Part shown: positions 34,048 to 42,982 of the stretch, one piece after another
Position numbering within the stretch: the first letter of the stretch is position 1
How the letters are laid out: every line of letters begins with the position of its first letter
Origin: Terriglobia bacterium
Lineage (GTDB): Bacteria; Acidobacteriota; Terriglobia; Bryobacterales; Bryobacteraceae
Length of the DNA stretch: 64,000 nt
Direction of reading: 5' to 3'
NCBI GenBank assembly: GCA_020073445.1
Contig: JAIQFE010000004.1
Coordinates: 62,001 to 126,000 of the forward strand
Notes under the pieces: generated by a model
The model's input: only the letters and a program-made list of their open reading frames with translations
Told to the model about the DNA's origin: nothing
Database searches by the model: none
Program-made: the position numbers and the translations under genes

Positions 34048-36921
34048 TTACTCTCCCCTCGAATTCTTGAGATTTTCCCTTGCTAGAAAACGTGTAGCGG
34101 GCCATTCATCATCGGTGATCCAGGTGAGGAATGAAGTGGCGACAATTTGCTGATATTTGAGTCTTGCTCCACCGTGGTCTCCCGCCAGATCCATAACCCT
34201 GGCGAGATACTCTTTCGGCTGTTGCGGCCGATCCAGATTTGATGCCTTTTCGAAAAGATCGATCGCCTGCTTATAGTTCCTCTTAGCCGCAAGAATCTCG
34301 CCCCGCATCCGGAACAGGTCGGCGTCATATCTCGGGCCAACGCCGGCAGGAAAACGATTCATAAGGCGGTTAGCCTTTTCGAGCGAACCGTAACGCGCCA
34401 GAATGCTTACGGCCTGGACAATTACCCATGGATATTGGCTCATCGAACCAGCGTCCGCGGCGAGTGCAATCGCCTCTGTGTGGTTTCCTCGGATTCCTTC
34501 CAGGTACGCCAGCGCAACGGCTTTCTGTGACGCGAAGCCAGCATTCCCGGTCTGCTGATCTTTGAGGATTCCATCGCGCAGAAGTTTCCGCGCCTCATCA
34601 ATTTTTCCTTGATCTGCTTCCAAATTGGCCAGTTGAGCGGTCGCTCGGGACGCTTCCGTCGTGTCATCGGAAAGCATTACTTCGCGAAAGAAGCCTGCAG
34701 CTGCCGGATAGTTCCCGCGCAGGGCTGCGACGGTTCCATGGAATTCTTGTGCAAGTGGCTTGCGCGCAATAATGTCAAGGATCGTAAGCTGCTTGTCGAC
34801 CGCGTCCCCTAACTCGTTCAAGGCAGCGAGGCCCCGGATCAACACGGTGGTTCCGAATTCTGTGTGCGGAAACCGGTCCTGGGCTTCCTGCGCGAAGCGC
34901 ACGCCTTCGGTGTACCGCCCCATTTGCATCAGGCACCACGCGAGTAGCTGGACCGGTATCGGGTCATTCGGAAACTTGCCAATCCAGTCACGAAGAACCG
35001 GTTCGGCTTTACTGAAGTCCTTGATTTCGAGGGCGTAACGGCTCTCGATGTTCAGCCGTTCGTGCTCCGAAAGATGTTGGGCCCGTGCGAGTTCAATCGC
35101 CTTCTGCCAGTTCTCAAGACCCTCTTTGACCTTGTTTTGACTGTCGAGAATATCTCCCAGCCGCATGAAGCCCATGGCAAACTGCGGGTCCCGGTCAACC
35201 GCCCGGCGCAGCGAGGAAACCGCGTCGTCAGCATGCCCCTGGGCGTAAGATCTTTGCGCCTCGCTATAGAGACCTATGGCTTCCCAGCTTGAGCTGGTAA
35301 TGTCCTGCAGCAAACGATTGTTGGCAGATATCTCCGCTGCGTTTTCTCCCGCCAGCTCTCGTACATGCATCGTTGCTCTGTGAATGGCTTCGAACACGTC
35401 CTGGGGTCCTGACGCCGTCTCCGTGTCGTCCCACTTTTGAAATGCTGTCTCAGGCGAGGCGCCAATTTGCTCACAACGAACCGAGAAAACGTAACTGTCG
35501 CCCACTCTGCTAAGTGTTGAGTACACCAGCAATGGCACGCCTTCCCGGACCGCTATCTCGCGCCACTGTTTTCCCTCAGGCCTCACGGTCGGATCCCGGC
35601 GCATCGCGCGAGCCACCTCGCGAAAGCGCCGCTGATCCCACACATTGAAACGAGCCGACTGCCCGAAGTCCTCGCGCAGGACCGCCGTCAAGCCGTCGAA
35701 TCGGCTGTCCTGCGTCGTGTTGTCCGCGAACGCAATCATAATTACAGATCCGGGCTTGAGCCCTTCCGGTTGCTTTTGCCTCGAGTACCATAGAGTGCGA
35801 AGACTCGCGAGAAAAAGGGCCAGTACAACTAGAACTATTGCAACCGACCTCCAGTTCGAACCCGCGAAATGCCGCAGTTGGAGCGGCAGGACGTGTTGTG
35901 CTTGGACCAGCTTCTGAACTTCCTCTACACTGCGCGGGCGCTGCTTGGGATCCCGTTCGAGACAACTGAGAAGCGCGTACCGCCAGGGAGCCGGCAGGCT
36001 CTTGGGTATCTGCGCCCGAAACTCGGTATCGGTTGTCGCCCTCCGCACTGCACCGGCTAATCCGCCGATGCCGGTTGTGTCGGAACCCTGCTTGAGCGCG
36101 CGAACCAGGATCAGCGCGGCAGAATAGAGGTCACTGCGTTCGTCGTATTCTTCGAGCAACTGCTCCGGGGCCATCCAGTCCAGCGTGCCGACCAGGGTTC
36201 CCGGGCGCGTAAGACCGCCGTCTTCACTCGTGAGAATCGGCCGCGCCAGGCCAAAATCGAGGATAACCAGGCGGGATCCCGTTAGTATCAGATTGGATGG
36301 CTTCAGATCCCGGTGAACCACGCCGGCCGCATGAGCAGCGCGGAGGCCCTGCAAAAGCTGGTGCGCCAAATCATTCCAGAGTTCGAGCGGCAAAGGGCCG
36401 CGTTCCAACACCTTGGAGAGAGTTTCGCCTTCCAGGAACTCCATGCTCAGGTAAGGCAGGCCGTGGTGTTCTCCCAAATCGTGAATGCGGCAGATATTGG
36501 GATGCGTTATTCGCCGGGCAATCTGAACTTCCTGCTGAAACCGCTCCAGGAGCGAGGGATCACGGGCAAATTCGGGCGCGATTATTTTGATGGCGACGCG
36601 CTCCCCAAGCTTGCTGTCGTAGGCCTCGAAGACTTCAGCCATCCCGCCCTTGCCAATCGGCCTGAGGATTTTGAATCTATCGGCGATCAGGTCGCCCTGC
36701 TGGAGCGCGGGCCGATCAGGAAAGAGCCCCAACCCTGCCACCGGGCGAAGAAACTCCGCACCTACTTCGGCGTGCTCCACGAGTCTCCTCAGTTCCATTC
36801 GGATCGCGGGATCCTGGATCTCCGATTCCAGGCGGCTCAGTACTTCCGGACGCTCCTCGAGCGGCTTTTGAATGACTTCTTCAAAGAAGCCCTGGAGTGT
36901 TTCCCACTGTTCAGGTGTCAT
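34048..36921 (-). CDS. Membrane Ser/Thr protein kinase with C-terminal TPR region
   Basis: A 957-residue Hanks-type kinase. Residues 80-340 carry the kinase fold: G-loop IGKGGMAEVFEA, Lys112 in VAIKII, HRDLKPSN (203-210), DFG (222-224) and APE (251-253), so it should be active. A membrane helix spans about 359-378. The outer or C-terminal 570 residues contain an FlgO/adenylate-cyclase-like segment (400-520) and TPR repeats (about 560-950). The start overlaps the sigma factor stop by 4 bp (ATGA). The N-terminal 70 residues form a helical region common in acidobacterial kinases of this type. Coupling with an ECF sigma factor is a known arrangement in acidobacteria; the kinase may control the sigma factor. 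Confidence 0.92.
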   Translation of the reverse strand: MTPEQWETLQGFFEEVIQKPLEERPEVLSRLESEIQDPAIRMELRRLVEHAEVGAEFLRPVAGLGLFPDRPALQQGDLIADRFKILRPIGKGGMAEVFEAYDSKLGERVAIKIIAPEFARDPSLLERFQQEVQIARRITHPNICRIHDLGEHHGLPYLSMEFLEGETLSKVLERGPLPLELWNDLAHQLLQGLRAAHAAGVVHRDLKPSNLILTGSRLVILDFGLARPILTSEDGGLTRPGTLVGTLDWMAPEQLLEEYDERSDLYSAALILVRALKQGSDTTGIGGLAGAVRRATTDTEFRAQIPKSLPAPWRYALLSCLERDPKQRPRSVEEVQKLVQAQHVLPLQLRHFAGSNWRSVAIVLVVLALFLASLRTLWYSRQKQPEGLKPGSVIMIAFADNTTQDSRFDGLTAVLREDFGQSARFNVWDQRRFREVARAMRRDPTVRPEGKQWREIAVREGVPLLVYSTLSRVGDSYVFSVRCEQIGASPETAFQKWDDTETASGPQDVFEAIHRATMHVRELAGENAAEISANNRLLQDITSSSWEAIGLYSEAQRSYAQGHADDAVSSLRRAVDRDPQFAMGFMRLGDILDSQNKVKEGLENWQKAIELARAQHLSEHERLNIESRYALEIKDFSKAEPVLRDWIGKFPNDPIPVQLLAWCLMQMGRYTEGVRFAQEAQDRFPHTEFGTTVLIRGLAALNELGDAVDKQLTILDIIARKPLAQEFHGTVAALRGNYPAAAGFFREVMLSDDTTEASRATAQLANLEADQGKIDEARKLLRDGILKDQQTGNAGFASQKAVALAYLEGIRGNHTEAIALAADAGSMSQYPWVIVQAVSILARYGSLEKANRLMNRFPAGVGPRYDADLFRMRGEILAAKRNYKQAIDLFEKASNLDRPQQPKEYLARVMDLAGDHGGARLKYQQIVATSFLTWITDDEWPATRFLARENLKNSRGE

Positions 36922-37508
36922 ACCGACAATTCCGCGTGCAACCAGGCCCGAGCCATCGCCCAGTCGCGCTTGACCGTGCGCGAGCTTATCTTGAGGTAAT
37001 CGCCGATCTCCTCTTCGGACATCCCGCCGAAGTAGCGCATTTCGACGATCTGACTTTGACGCGGAGCCCATTCCCGCAGGCGTTCCAGGGCATCGTGAAC
37101 GGCCAGGAATTCATCCGAGCGGCGTTCGTCGTAGATCAACGCGTTCTCGATCGGGACCATCTGCGGGTGATGTCCGCGCTTGTCGGCTTTTTTGGTTCGG
37201 GCGTGATCCACCAGGAAACGGCGCATCACTTGAGCAGCCAGAGCCATGAAGTGACCCCGGCTGCGTGCCTCGGGAGGATTTTGTCCAAAGATCTTTACGT
37301 AAACTTCGTTGACGAGCGCGGTCGGCTGAAGAGTATGATCGGACCGTTCCTTACGCAATTGATAGGCGGCCATGCGCCGGAGGTCACCGTAAAGAATGTC
37401 GAAGAGCCGGCCTTCCGCAGACCGGTCGCCGCCGAGGATTCGCTCCAGCAATAGCGACACTTCTCCTGGAGTCGTAATCATCGCGCCTGCACTATCTGAA
37501 CTTAACAT
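36918..37508 (-). CDS. ECF-type RNA polymerase sigma factor (acidobacterial/planctomycete subgroup)
   Basis: A 196-residue sigma factor if started at the ATG at 37508, which has AAGGGA at suitable spacing; an upstream ATG at 37556 would add 16 residues. Sigma region 2 is seen around LFDILYGDLRRMAAYQLRKE ... TALVNEVYVKIFG, and region 4 helix-turn-helix in RYFGGMSEEEIGDYLKISSR. The pattern matches the ECF subgroup (TIGR02999-like) found with Ser/Thr kinases in Acidobacteria and Planctomycetes. No anti-sigma factor gene is adjacent; the overlapping kinase gene probably takes that regulatory place. A possible -10 (TATATA) is directly upstream of the ribosome site. Confidence 0.9.
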   Translation of the reverse strand: MLSSDSAGAMITTPGEVSLLLERILGGDRSAEGRLFDILYGDLRRMAAYQLRKERSDHTLQPTALVNEVYVKIFGQNPPEARSRGHFMALAAQVMRRFLVDHARTKKADKRGHHPQMVPIENALIYDERRSDEFLAVHDALERLREWAPRQSQIVEMRYFGGMSEEEIGDYLKISSRTVKRDWAMARAWLHAELSV

Positions 37509-37711
37509 TGTAGTCCCTTTATATAGACGGGAATACGTCTCTAAATCCCTGTCCAAACCAGCTACTGTGCCAGTGTAAGCGTAAGCGCCAAGTACCCCGC
37601 GCTCGGCCCCGAAGTGCCTTCCCGACTACGTTCGTCCTTATAATTCAGGCACTTAAGTCAGGCTCATGAGAGCCAAGACATAGTGGCCGTAGCTACGCAA
37701 TCGTATCGTGA

Positions 37712-38292
37712 TACTGCGATTTAATTTGGTACCTGAAGCTGGCCGCGCCGGGCCAGCCGACTGGTGACGGCACGGCGGAGCCCGGTTTCCTCCAGATCGC
37801 GCAACCGTTGTTGCGCAATTACGAGACGAAAGATCGCCTGCCCGAGGCCATCTATGTCCGGTCGGCCGATACCCGGATTCAGGGCTTCCTAAATGACTAT
37901 TTGAAGGGCGTTCTGAATATTCCGGCTGCCCTCGCGCATCGCCGGCAACTACTACGGCTACTGCAAAAGGAAGTGAAGACGCTGGTCAGTCTCGCGGCAA
38001 ATCTGTACGGCCTGTGCGAGGAAGAACACGCCCGAGGCGCGATGGCCTTCCCGACCTACGTCCTTGGACAGGATTTCCATGCCGGAAGGACCGTCAGTCT
38101 CAAGAAGGCTTCCTTTCGACTAAGGATCGAGATATCGCTATGTGGCAACGTCACGTAAAATGCCTCGAAGCGTTCCAGTCAGCGAACGAGGGTGGAGCTT
38201 ATCCGGACACGCTGAATATCCAAGAGCGTCTGGCAGCCGCTGGAACGCAGTTGACCCGCGTGAGCGCGGCGGCTCAATTTCAGATGCCTTAG
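37712..38292 (+). pseudogene. Remnant of PPi-type phosphoenolpyruvate carboxykinase
   Basis: Two reading frames together give three separate blocks that I recognise as the long (about 1100-residue) PPi-dependent PEP carboxykinase. Block one: LQIAQPLLRNYETKDRL ... ADTRIQGFLNDYL (N-terminal). Block two: KEVKTLVSLAANLYG, EEEHARGAMAFP, LGQDF (middle). Block three, in the other frame after about 38105: DRDIAMWQRHVKCLEAFQ ... IQERLAAAGTQLTRV (C-terminal end). Most of the gene is missing between the blocks (internal deletions near 37930-37965 and about 38105), a stop codon lies at 37709 and no start or ribosome site is seen. The flanks 37509-37711 and 38293-38397 hold nothing I can name. Assignment rests on remembered family sequence. 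Confidence 0.6.
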
Positions 38293-38397
38293 ACTAGAGA
38301 GACGGCCACGAATTCGCCGCAAGCCCGCGTCGCACCGCAACCACGTTGTTTCTGAAGGAACGCAAGGACTGGAACGGAACAACGAGGTGTGCAGGAA

Positions 38398-41058
38398 ATG
38401 GCAAACCCAGCAATGGCGCGTGAAGAAAACTACGTGTTGACTCTGGAGGAAATCGGAAACCTCACGCAGGAAGGCGGAAAGCCCGCCGAAACGCTGATGA
38501 ACGTGGTGGCGCTGATCGCCCGACGGTTCCAGACCGACGTGTGTTCGGCATATTTGCTCGAGCCGGACCGCGCCAACCTGGTTCTGGCCGCGACTCTCGG
38601 CCTGCGGCCCGAATGCATCGGCACCCTGCGCATGGCGATCCAGGAAGGCCTGGCAGGACTGGTGGCCGAGCAGGTCCGCCCAATCGCCGTCGAGGAAGTA
38701 GAACGGCACCCGCGCTTCAAGTATTTTCGCGAGGCGGGCGAAGACGCCTACAAGTCCTTCCTGGGCGTCCCCCTTATCGATCAAGGAGTCCTGCAAGGAG
38801 TTCTAGTAGTCCAGACCATCGAATCGCGCTTGTTCCGCGAAGACGAGATTCGTATGCTGGTGGACGCGGCCGCGCAGGTCGCCCCTGTCGTGAGCGAAGC
38901 GCGCACACTCGACCGATTCATCGCTCCCGCGCAGGAGCGGCTATGGTCTCTGGCCCGCAACCTGTGGTGGAGCTGGGACAACGAATCGACCAGCTTGTTT
39001 CGCGACCTGGACCCGGTTCGCTGGCGCCAGTTGAACCATAATCCTGTCGCGCTGCTCAACGAGATGCCGCTCGCCACACTCGAACGCCGCGCGGGCGAGC
39101 TGGTGCTGCATGGCCGCATCAATTACGCCTATCGCCGACAACAGGAATATTTACAGTCGGACCGGACCTGGGGAGCGACCCATGCCGGCGTTCTGCGGCC
39201 GCGCCCGGTTGCCTATTTTTCCGCCGAGTTCGGAATCCACGAATCGCTTCCCGTTTACTCAGGCGGCCTGGGTGTGCTCGCCGGCGACCATATCAAGAGC
39301 GCATCGGACTTGGACATCCCGCTCATCGGGATCGGGCTGTTCTACGGCCAAGGCTATTTCCGGCAGCGGTTGGATAAGAACAGCTGGCAGCAGGAAGAAT
39401 ATCTTCAGACCGATCTCAACCAGTTGCCGATGGAGCTGGCGATCGGCACCAACGGCCAGCCGGTAAACGTGCAAATCGAGACGCGCAGCGGGTGCATCCG
39501 GGCCAAAGTCTGGCGGCTCAAAGTGGGCCGCTGCGATTTGCTGCTGCTGGATTCGAACGTGGAAGGTAACGCGCCGGAAGATCGTGAACTTACTTCCCGC
39601 CTTTACGGCGGCGATGGCAGGGTTCGTATCCGCCAGGAGTTGTTGCTTGGTGTCGGAGGATTTCGCGCGCTAAAAGCGATGGGGATCACCCCTGGCGTCC
39701 TGCACCTCAATGAAGGGCACAGCGGGTTCGCAGTACTTGAGGCCATTCGCAGCCGGATGGAGGAAGAGGGCGCCGACTTCCATCATGCGGTGCCCCGCGT
39801 CTCGCGCGAAGTGGCTTTCACGACGCACACTCCGGTTCCCGCCGGACACGACCGGTTCGACAGCGGATTGATCGAAGAGCACCTCGGACCGCTCCGCGAT
39901 GCGCTGGGCTTATCGCATGAGAGTCTCATGGGACTGGGCCGGGAGAACACCAGCAATCCGCATGAGCAGTTCTGCATGACGGTGCTGGGTTTGAGGCTTG
40001 CGCGGCGCGCGAACGCCGTCTCGGCGCTGCACGGAGAAGTTTCGCGAGCCATGTGGACCGGGCTCTTCCCCGGCAAGACCGAAGACTCCGTTCCGATTGG
40101 CCACATCACCAATGGCGTGCACGTGCCCACCTGGCTGGCGCCCCAGATGTTCCGTCTCTACGACCGCCATCTCGGCACGGGCTGGCACGAACACAGCGGC
40201 GAATCGCGTATTTGGGAAAGCATCGAGAACGTCGACGATGGCGAGCTGTGGGAAACCCACCTGAGCTTGAAAGCCCGGCTGCTGGAATTCGTACGGCGCG
40301 CCGCGGTGGAACAAGCCGAACGCAGGGAGGAATCGCCGGAGATACGCCGACGCCTCAGCCGGATCCTGAGCCCCGACGTGCTGACCATCGGGTTCGCCCG
40401 CCGCTTCGCCACCTACAAGCGAGCCAACCTGATTCTTGCGGACATGGAAAGGCTGGCATCCATGGTGAATGATCCCAACCGTCCGGTGCAGTTCGTTTTC
40501 GCCGGCAAGGCGCATCCCATGGATGAGCCGGGCAAGAGGGTCCTCCAGCAAATTGCGGAATTGACGCGCGATCCGAAAGTCGGGGAACGTTTCGTTTTTG
40601 TCGAGAACTACGACATCAACGTAGGGCGGTTCTTCGTGCAGGGCGTCGACGTGTGGCTGAACAATCCGCGCCGGCCTTTGGAGGCATCCGGCACCAGCGG
40701 CCAGAAAGTGGTCCTCAACGGCGGGCTGAATCTGTCGGTCCTGGATGGCTGGTGGGCCGAAGCCTACGACAGCCTCAACGGATTCGCGATAGGAACGGGA
40801 CGGACGCATTCCAACATGAACGTCCACGATACGCGCGATGGTGAGGATCTGTATCGCACGCTCCGTGAAGAGGTGATTCCGCTGTTCTACCAGCGCGATC
40901 GCGACGGCCTGCCGCGGGGCTGGATCAAGCGCATGAAGCGTACCATCCGCACGCTCGGCTGGCGGTTCAACGCGAACCGCATGGTGATGGATTACACGCA
41001 AAAGTGTTACATCCCGGCAGCTGGCGGCACATCGGGCGATATGCGGCGGAGCCTGTAA
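38398..41058 (+). CDS. glgP: GAF domain-alpha-glucan (glycogen/maltodextrin) phosphorylase fusion
   Basis: An 886-residue protein from ATG 38398 (GTG 38389 is an alternative). Residues 10-175 form a GAF domain resembling that of PtsP, the nitrogen PTS enzyme I (FQTDVCSAYLL, EGLAGLVAEQVRPI, YKSFLGVPLIDQGVLQGVL). The remainder is the short-type alpha-glucan phosphorylase: VAYFSAEFGIHESLPVYSGG, HLNEGHSGFAVLE, FTTHTPVPAGHDRF, FARRFATYKRANL, and the PLP-site end with EASGTSGQKVVLNGGLN. It cleaves alpha-1,4-glucan with phosphate to glucose-1-phosphate. A small-molecule-binding GAF in front implies allosteric control. The gene stands alone, behind the remains of a PEP carboxykinase gene. Confidence 0.9.
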   Translation: MANPAMAREENYVLTLEEIGNLTQEGGKPAETLMNVVALIARRFQTDVCSAYLLEPDRANLVLAATLGLRPECIGTLRMAIQEGLAGLVAEQVRPIAVEEVERHPRFKYFREAGEDAYKSFLGVPLIDQGVLQGVLVVQTIESRLFREDEIRMLVDAAAQVAPVVSEARTLDRFIAPAQERLWSLARNLWWSWDNESTSLFRDLDPVRWRQLNHNPVALLNEMPLATLERRAGELVLHGRINYAYRRQQEYLQSDRTWGATHAGVLRPRPVAYFSAEFGIHESLPVYSGGLGVLAGDHIKSASDLDIPLIGIGLFYGQGYFRQRLDKNSWQQEEYLQTDLNQLPMELAIGTNGQPVNVQIETRSGCIRAKVWRLKVGRCDLLLLDSNVEGNAPEDRELTSRLYGGDGRVRIRQELLLGVGGFRALKAMGITPGVLHLNEGHSGFAVLEAIRSRMEEEGADFHHAVPRVSREVAFTTHTPVPAGHDRFDSGLIEEHLGPLRDALGLSHESLMGLGRENTSNPHEQFCMTVLGLRLARRANAVSALHGEVSRAMWTGLFPGKTEDSVPIGHITNGVHVPTWLAPQMFRLYDRHLGTGWHEHSGESRIWESIENVDDGELWETHLSLKARLLEFVRRAAVEQAERREESPEIRRRLSRILSPDVLTIGFARRFATYKRANLILADMERLASMVNDPNRPVQFVFAGKAHPMDEPGKRVLQQIAELTRDPKVGERFVFVENYDINVGRFFVQGVDVWLNNPRRPLEASGTSGQKVVLNGGLNLSVLDGWWAEAYDSLNGFAIGTGRTHSNMNVHDTRDGEDLYRTLREEVIPLFYQRDRDGLPRGWIKRMKRTIRTLGWRFNANRMVMDYTQKCYIPAAGGTSGDMRRSL

Positions 41059-41223
41059 ACCGCCAGTGCCGTACGGATTACAGGTCCGTGCAAAAAATGC
41101 TTCTCAGAGCCAGTATTCAAGCTTCTTGATTCCAGAAGGATTGGGAGCCTCAACCGATTTGGCAGGCGGATTGCCCAAAAGCAATCGAGCCGAAGGGGCT
41201 CAGAACTGAGTTGAGGAAATACC

Positions 41224-41595
41224 ATGAAAACACCAATGACATTGGGAATCATCCTCTGCATGGCGGGGGCGGCCGGTTACGCCAAGGACTTCGACGGGAA
41301 GCTGATCGACGCATCCTGCTATCAGACCCATTCCACCTCAGCAGCGTCCGGCCAAAAGCCGGTCAAACGGGACAAGATTGACAAAGACTGCGCGCCGACG
41401 TCTTCGACGACTGCTTTCGCCGTGCTCGCGGATGACAAGATCTACAAACTCGATGACGCGGGCAATGCGCGAGTTGCGGAAGACCGGCAAAGAGGAAAAA
41501 TAAAGGCCGACAAGGACGGCGATGTCCACATTTCCGTTTCCGGCAAACTCGAGGGCGATACGATGAAGGTCGATAAAGTCAAAGGCCGCGACTAG
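41224..41595 (+). CDS. Small secreted protein
   Basis: A 123-residue protein with a signal peptide (MKTPMTLGIILCMAGAAGYA) and GAGGAAA before the ATG. The mature part has the pattern FDGKLIDASC ... DCAPTSSTTAFAVL ... KIYKLDDAGN ... LEGDTMKVDKVKG. Small secreted proteins with this Cys-Cys and YKLD-GN layout are common in Acidobacteria and resemble the DUF5818 group; the function is unknown. Two Cys residues could form a disulfide. The 165 bp before it contain no other gene. Its TAG stop shares CTAG with the convergent guanine deaminase stop. Confidence 0.8.
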   Translation: MKTPMTLGIILCMAGAAGYAKDFDGKLIDASCYQTHSTSAASGQKPVKRDKIDKDCAPTSSTTAFAVLADDKIYKLDDAGNARVAEDRQRGKIKADKDGDVHISVSGKLEGDTMKVDKVKGRD

Positions 41596-42914
41596 GGATT
41601 TGTAGAAGCGCACTTGTAGACAATCGACCCTTCCACGCGCACCTGGGAGACGCTCTCCGCGCCTGCAAGCGTGAATATCGCGGCTAGGGCCTGATCGGGC
41701 GTCTCCGTTCGCTCCAGAACGGCCGACAGCGGACCGTCCGCGGGCGGCTTTATATAAACCAGATCGGCGGCTTTCCCAGGTTGGAAGTCGCCGATGTCCG
41801 TTTCTAATCCGAGGGCTTCAGCCCCCGCCCGCGTCGCAAGGTACAGCATGTGAGCCGCATCGAGCAGCGCACCGTTCGGCGCGATTCGCTGCAACAGGTA
41901 AGCCTGCAGCGCTTCCTTAAGTAATCCGAAGCCGATTCCGCCTCCGATATCCGTCCCCAGCGCGACGCGGACACCAGCTTCGATATGACGCTTCAGGTCG
42001 AATAACCCGCTGCCGAGCGCAGCGTTGCTGCACGGGCAATGTGCGACAGCCGTACCAGCCGCTGCTAGCCGTTCGATTTCGGATGCGGTCGGGTGAACGT
42101 TGTGTGCCATCACGGCGCCGCGACCGCCGACTCCAAAACGCTCATACACGGCCAGATAGTCGGGAGCCCACGGGAAGAGCTTGGCCGCTTCCGCGATCTC
42201 TTGCGAATTCTCGTTCAGATGGGTTTGGAATCGCAGTCCCTCGTGCTCTCGACGCAACGTCTGGCAGACCTCGAGCATCGCCTCCGAAGTCGATAGGGCG
42301 AAGCGCGGCGTCACCGCATACAGCAAGCGCCCGCGTCCGTGGAAGCAACGGACCAGATCGCTGCTATCGCGATAAGCGGCCTCGGGAGTCTGGTGCAGCT
42401 CAGGACGAAGCTTCCGGTCCGACAGCACCATTCCGCTGACGATTCGCAAGCCCGCTTTCGCCCCCGCTTCGAATAACTCTGCTGTTGCGGCGGCGAAGTG
42501 CGCGCCGAAAACCAGGGCCGTGGTGGTCCCGTGCGAAGCCAGCGCGTGAACGAATCCCTGGGCGATCCGGCGCGCATGGGATTCATCCGCCATCCGAGCC
42601 TCTTCGGGGAGAGCGCACTCCTCCAGCCAGTCGAGCAGAGTCCGCCCCAGGCCGCCGATTATCCGGAGCTGCGGAAAGTGAATGTGGGTATCGATCAAGC
42701 CCGGAAGAAGAAATCCGCCCCGCAGATCGGTGATCGTGGCGCTCGGATTCGCCGCGCGGATCGTCTCAAAATCGCCGGACGCGGCGATTCGGCCGTCGCG
42801 AATCAGGAGTCCGCCGTCCCAATAAGACTCCAGTGCGTGATCTTGCAGAAAAGGATTGCGGGGAGTGTGAAACAGGGGCGCCCGCAGCAACTCGCCTTGA
42901 TCGGGGCCGCTCAC
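41592..42914 (-). CDS. guaD: Guanine deaminase-like amidohydrolase
   Basis: A 440-residue amidohydrolase. Zinc ligands are seen as His77 and His79 (PGLIDTHIHFPQ), a His in QTHLNEN, a His in AHNVHP and Asp in GTDIGGG. The segments HFPQ, VTPRFALS and HLNENSQEI, and CPCSNAALGSGLF, are the pattern of guanine deaminase, which converts guanine to xanthine and ammonia in the cytoplasm. Length is typical. It lies 68 bp downstream of the DUF2252 gene on the same strand and could be cotranscribed with it. No other purine catabolism gene is present in the window, and a related aminohydrolase specificity cannot be ruled out. Confidence 0.9.
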   Translation of the reverse strand: MSGPDQGELLRAPLFHTPRNPFLQDHALESYWDGGLLIRDGRIAASGDFETIRAANPSATITDLRGGFLLPGLIDTHIHFPQLRIIGGLGRTLLDWLEECALPEEARMADESHARRIAQGFVHALASHGTTTALVFGAHFAAATAELFEAGAKAGLRIVSGMVLSDRKLRPELHQTPEAAYRDSSDLVRCFHGRGRLLYAVTPRFALSTSEAMLEVCQTLRREHEGLRFQTHLNENSQEIAEAAKLFPWAPDYLAVYERFGVGGRGAVMAHNVHPTASEIERLAAAGTAVAHCPCSNAALGSGLFDLKRHIEAGVRVALGTDIGGGIGFGLLKEALQAYLLQRIAPNGALLDAAHMLYLATRAGAEALGLETDIGDFQPGKAADLVYIKPPADGPLSAVLERTETPDQALAAIFTLAGAESVSQVRVEGSIVYKCASTNP

Positions 42915-42982
42915 GGTCGAGTCATTTCCTTCGCGTCTTCTCCTTCCTCTTCCTTGGCAGAGCTCATATCGTTTACGAGCGT

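Noticed and set aside
39910..41001. A 363-codon minus-strand frame inside the glucan phosphorylase gene
   Set aside because: The phosphorylase motifs in the + frame are unmistakable; the antisense product matches no family I know.
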